In this document: positions 30,526-33,327 of the stretch, one piece after another
Layout of the letters: each line of letters starts with the position of its first letter
How positions within the stretch are numbered: the stretch's first letter is position 1
Assembly: GCA_029565535.1 (NCBI GenBank)
Contig: JAKQNZ010000096.1
Span: 1 to 33,327 of the forward strand
Direction of reading: 5' to 3'
From: Candidatus Cloacimonadota bacterium
GTDB taxonomy: Bacteria; Cloacimonadota; Cloacimonadia; Cloacimonadales; Cloacimonadaceae
DNA length: 33,327 bases
Made by a program: the position numbers and the translations under genes
Notes under the pieces: generated by a model
Told to the model about the DNA's origin: nothing
Databases searched by the model: none
What the model saw: only the letters and a program-made list of their open reading frames with translations

Positions 30526-31905
30526 ATGAAAAAGACCCTCTTAATGTCGCTCCTGCTTATGTTTATGGCCATTGGGCTATCTGGCATAAGTTTGGAGGAG
30601 AGCATTGCCAAGGCCAGACAGAACAACAAGAATCTGCTGATGGCCATGGAAGACGTAAAAAAAGCCGAGCAAACTTACAATGACGTACGGGGCAGCCTGC
30701 TTCCGCAGCTCACTCTGCAGGGAGCATATGGACTGAGCAAAACTTATCTGCCACCTTCGGCCATTCCCTCATCATTCAGTGTGAGCTCTGGGCTGGATTC
30801 ACTAGCCACCGACAATGATCACTATCTTGCTGCAGTAGTGGAGAACATGGTTTCTTCCATGATTCCAGCCTCACCCAGCAATGAAGGATCCTTTGCTATG
30901 CAACTGAAGCTGGATCAGGTGATTTTTTTAGGCGGGAAACTGATAAACGGAATCAAGGCGGTGGATCGTTATCGCAGCATTCAGAAATTGCGGTACGATC
31001 TGGAAGAGCAGGATGTGGTTTTACAGACTACAGAGCTCTTCTACCAGTGCATGTTGGCAAAAAAGCTTTGGGATGTGCAAAAGGAAGGACTGCAGATTGC
31101 CAACCGCCATTTGCAGCGAGTGGAGCTCTTCCAAAGTGAAGGCCAGGTCTCCGAATTTGACGTTCTTAGAGCACGTTTGGAAGTGGCCAAGCTGCAACCC
31201 CAGGTTCTCCAGGCAGAAAACACCTATGATCTGGCACTGGCGGCTTTTCGCAAGCAGATCGGCGAAGCAGATTCGCAGGCGGTTCCCGAAGGGGAATTCC
31301 TGCTTCCTGACAAGCAGGCCATCAGTCTGGAAGAAGCCACCCAAATGGGCCTGAAACAGCGCACCGAACTGGAACTGGCAGATATTAACTCCCAGATAAT
31401 GGAGATTCGCTATAATGCCGAAAAAGGGAACTATCTTCCGAATATTGCCCTGAGTGCCGATTACTCGCTGTTTACCGCTGCAGATGATTATGGCATCCAG
31501 AGAGATGATTTTGGCAAGAAGTATGGACTCAGCATCGGTTTTCAAATTCCGTTGTTTACGGGCTTCTCCAATACATCAAAGCGGAATTATGCCCGGCATG
31601 ATTATCAGCAGGCCAGACTGATGCAACGCGACTCAGAAGAACTGATCGCTTTGCAGATCAGGCAGGATCATCAAAAATTGAATAACGCCTGGGAAAACTA
31701 CCGAGTTCAGGCGGAAAACATCAAACTGGCGGAACGCAGCCTGGAACTGGCACAGGTTCGATATGATAACCAGGTGGGTATCCAACTGGAAGTTTTCGAT
31801 GCTCAGATCATGCTGCAAGCTATCAAACTACAATATTATCAGGCGATCTATGAGATTATCTCGGCTGACCGCAATTTGAATAAATCACTGGGTATCAAAC
31901 TGTAA
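30526..31905 (+). CDS. TolC-family outer membrane efflux protein
   Basis: This 459-residue protein has a signal peptide (MKKTLLMSLLLMFMAIGLSG) and the doubled OEP architecture. Each half has long amphipathic helices (SLEESIAKARQNNKNLLMAMEDVKKAEQ, SLEEATQMGLKQRTELELADINSQIMEI) and beta segments (LLPQLTLQGAYG, YLPNIALSADYS). It should trimerise into the channel-tunnel that exports the pump substrate. It sits 2 nt after tetR and 11 nt before the membrane-fusion gene. GAGG lies just upstream of the ATG. Confidence 0.93.
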   Translation: MKKTLLMSLLLMFMAIGLSGISLEESIAKARQNNKNLLMAMEDVKKAEQTYNDVRGSLLPQLTLQGAYGLSKTYLPPSAIPSSFSVSSGLDSLATDNDHYLAAVVENMVSSMIPASPSNEGSFAMQLKLDQVIFLGGKLINGIKAVDRYRSIQKLRYDLEEQDVVLQTTELFYQCMLAKKLWDVQKEGLQIANRHLQRVELFQSEGQVSEFDVLRARLEVAKLQPQVLQAENTYDLALAAFRKQIGEADSQAVPEGEFLLPDKQAISLEEATQMGLKQRTELELADINSQIMEIRYNAEKGNYLPNIALSADYSLFTAADDYGIQRDDFGKKYGLSIGFQIPLFTGFSNTSKRNYARHDYQQARLMQRDSEELIALQIRQDHQKLNNAWENYRVQAENIKLAERSLELAQVRYDNQVGIQLEVFDAQIMLQAIKLQYYQAIYEIISADRNLNKSLGIKL

Positions 31906-31916
31906 ACGGAGTGAAA

Positions 31917-32942
31917 ATGAAAAGAGTACTACTGATCAGCCTAAGCCTGCTGCTGATTTTACTTGGCGCTTGCGGAAAGAAAAAAGAAGCCGCCAAAAAC
32001 ATGCAGCAAATCCAGGCGGAAGATGGAATTCCCATTCGCCAAAGGACAGTGGAAGCCACCACCTTCCATCAGGAACTGAAATACAACTCAAACTTGAATG
32101 GGCTGGAGGAATCCACTGCCCAGGCCATGGTGTCCGACATTATCACCCGCATTAATGCCAAAGTGGGGGACAGAGTTCAAAAGGGAGACGTGATAATCAG
32201 CTTTCCCGCCAATACCCCTGCTGCCCAATGGGAACAGGCTACTACTGCTTTTAACAGCATAAAGACTGTTTACGAAAGGATGCAAAGGCTCTTTGCCCAG
32301 GGCGCGATAAGCCAACAGGACCTGGACAATGTGGAAACCCAGTACAAAGTAAGCAAGGCGAATCTGGAAGCCAGCGAGCAGATGATAAATGTGCGAGCTC
32401 CCATTTCCGGGGTAATCACCGCCATGCTGGTAAACCCAAGCGAAAAGGTGTTTCCCGGCAAAGACCTCTTTACCGTAGCTTCCACAGGGGGCTACAAGGC
32501 TGTGATCATGGTTCCTGGAACTGAAGTAGCCAAGATAAAAAAAGGCGCCAAAGCAACCGCCACCTGGCTGGATACCAGCATCCAGGGACGGGTTTCTTCC
32601 ATCTCTATGGCCATGGATATGAATACTAAAGCGTTCCGTGTGGAGGTCAGTTTCCCTGGCTTGAATCCCAAGATCAGTTATGGGGTAACCTCTGAGATAA
32701 GTATTGAAATCCTTTCCAAACCGAAGGTCTTCGTTGTGGAGCGGGAGTATATAGTATACGAGAACGGCAATGCCTTCGTTTGGCTGAACGAAAATGGGCA
32801 GGCGGTAAAAAGGCAGATCACGACCGGGCTGGATAATTCACTTTCTATTGAGGTTACCAACGGCTTGAGCGGTGGGGAAAACTTGATCGTGGAAGGGATT
32901 AACATGCTATCCGACAACGCCAAACTGCAAGTAATCGAATAA
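31917..32942 (+). CDS. RND efflux membrane-fusion lipoprotein (HlyD/AcrA-like)
   Basis: The track starts at GTG 31911, but GGAG (31908-31911) is the ribosome site for the ATG at 31917, giving 341 aa. The signal ends in the lipobox LLGACG, so it is anchored to the inner membrane. It has the lipoyl hairpin (DIITRINAKVGDRVQKGDVIISF ... INVRAPISGVITAMLVNPSEKVFPG) around a short alpha hairpin, a beta-barrel domain (VSSISMAMDMNTKAFRVEVSFPG) and a membrane-proximal domain. It links the RND pump to the TolC-like channel. It lies 11 nt after the TolC-family gene and 16 nt before the pump. Confidence 0.93.
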   Translation: MKRVLLISLSLLLILLGACGKKKEAAKNMQQIQAEDGIPIRQRTVEATTFHQELKYNSNLNGLEESTAQAMVSDIITRINAKVGDRVQKGDVIISFPANTPAAQWEQATTAFNSIKTVYERMQRLFAQGAISQQDLDNVETQYKVSKANLEASEQMINVRAPISGVITAMLVNPSEKVFPGKDLFTVASTGGYKAVIMVPGTEVAKIKKGAKATATWLDTSIQGRVSSISMAMDMNTKAFRVEVSFPGLNPKISYGVTSEISIEILSKPKVFVVEREYIVYENGNAFVWLNENGQAVKRQITTGLDNSLSIEVTNGLSGGENLIVEGINMLSDNAKLQVIE

Positions 32943-32958
32943 TAGCAGGTACAAACAG

Positions 32959-33327
32959 ATGTTTCTTTCAAAACTCTCGATAGAGCGCCCGGTAATGGTT
33001 ACCATGGGCCTGCTGGTCTTCGTGGTCTTCGGACTGCTGGCCTATCTTGGCATGCCCCTAAACCTGATGCCGGACGTGAAACTGCCCTATGTAGTAGTGC
33101 AAACCGTGTATCCCGGAGCAGGACCCAACGAAGTGGAAAGCCAGATCACAGAAAGGGTCGAGGAAGCCGTGGCCACGGTTAGCCAGATAGACTATATCCA
33201 ATCTTATTCCATGGAAAGCGTTTCAATTGTGATGATCGCCTTCGAGATGGGTAAAGATGTGGATATTGCCAATCAGGAAGTAAAGGATAAGGTAGACAGC
33301 ATCATCCGTGATTTCCCCGACAATACC
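32959..33327 (+). CDS. RND transporter permease, N-terminal fragment (cut by window end)
   Basis: This ORF is missing from the track because it runs off the window. The first 123 codons read MFLSKLSIERPVMVTMGLLVFVVFGLLAYLGMPLNLMPDV, with the typical first transmembrane helix, followed by the porter domain TVYPGAGPNEVESQITERVEEAVATVSQIDYIQSYS. This is the AcrB/CusA/HAE1-like start pattern. It should be the proton-driven pump of the tripartite system encoded with the upstream tolC and mfp genes. The subfamily (drug or other hydrophobe) cannot be set from the fragment. The ribosome site is weak (AGGT). Confidence 0.92.
   Translation, partial: MFLSKLSIERPVMVTMGLLVFVVFGLLAYLGMPLNLMPDVKLPYVVVQTVYPGAGPNEVESQITERVEEAVATVSQIDYIQSYSMESVSIVMIAFEMGKDVDIANQEVKDKVDSIIRDFPDNT

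Overview
The window reads as ordinary chromosome of a Gram-negative bacterium. It encodes Sec signal peptides, several lipoproteins, a TolC/MFP/RND efflux system and an apparent outer-membrane barrel. Strong Shine-Dalgarno sequences (AGGAGG, GGAGG) precede many genes, which argues against Bacteroidota proper. A tungsten-type aldehyde:ferredoxin oxidoreductase with a polyferredoxin, very large PKD/beta-helix surface proteins and a caspase-like protein suggest an anaerobe of the FCB superphylum. Cloacimonadota is my best guess, but it is inferred from gene content and style only.

Layout, left half. Two minus-strand tRNA genes (Val-TAC, Pro-TGG) are followed by crcB (fluoride channel), tRNA-Ala(GGC), a single-chain transketolase and a pirin. 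Next come a secreted caspase-like protein with a barrel-like C-terminal half, a four-cluster ferredoxin and its aldehyde:ferredoxin oxidoreductase partner, ending at a clear terminator. radA lies on the minus strand. Divergent from it is a compact thiol/redox operon: glutaredoxin-like protein, MarR regulator, OsmC-like protein and thioredoxin-like lipoprotein, bounded by a TATAAT promoter and a terminator. A 1576-residue surface protein with six near-identical beta-helix motifs follows, ending at a strong terminator.

Middle. About 560 bp of intergenic DNA (16850-17410) holds a symmetric 77-bp nested palindrome (arms 23-8-15-8-23) and two terminators reading leftward.

Right half. A long minus-strand housekeeping series reads infC, rpmI, rplT, [GxxExxY cassette], pheS, pheT, a coiled-coil protein, zapA, 6S RNA, rny, ymdB, folD and a large lipoprotein. 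It serves translation (IF3, L35, L20, PheRS), division (ZapA), RNA turnover (RNase Y, YmdB) and one-carbon metabolism. The infC leader carries a -10 box, an attenuator-like hairpin and a good SD followed by a non-canonical start codon. A 6S RNA fold occupies the zapA-rny gap, as in the proteobacterial zapA-ssrS arrangement. FolD lacks the catalytic lysine of its family. Between rplT and pheS, the GxxExxY gene sits between 22/23-bp inverted repeats, forming a ~497-bp cassette with no transposase; this is the best candidate for something undescribed.

Right end. On the plus strand, a TetR regulator with an upstream palindrome heads an efflux operon: TolC-like channel, membrane-fusion lipoprotein and an RND pump cut by the window edge.

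Several ORF-track starts are GTG/TTG or upstream extensions. I moved the starts of radA, the glutaredoxin, the surface protein, the large lipoprotein, folD, infC and the membrane-fusion protein to positions with better ribosome binding sites.
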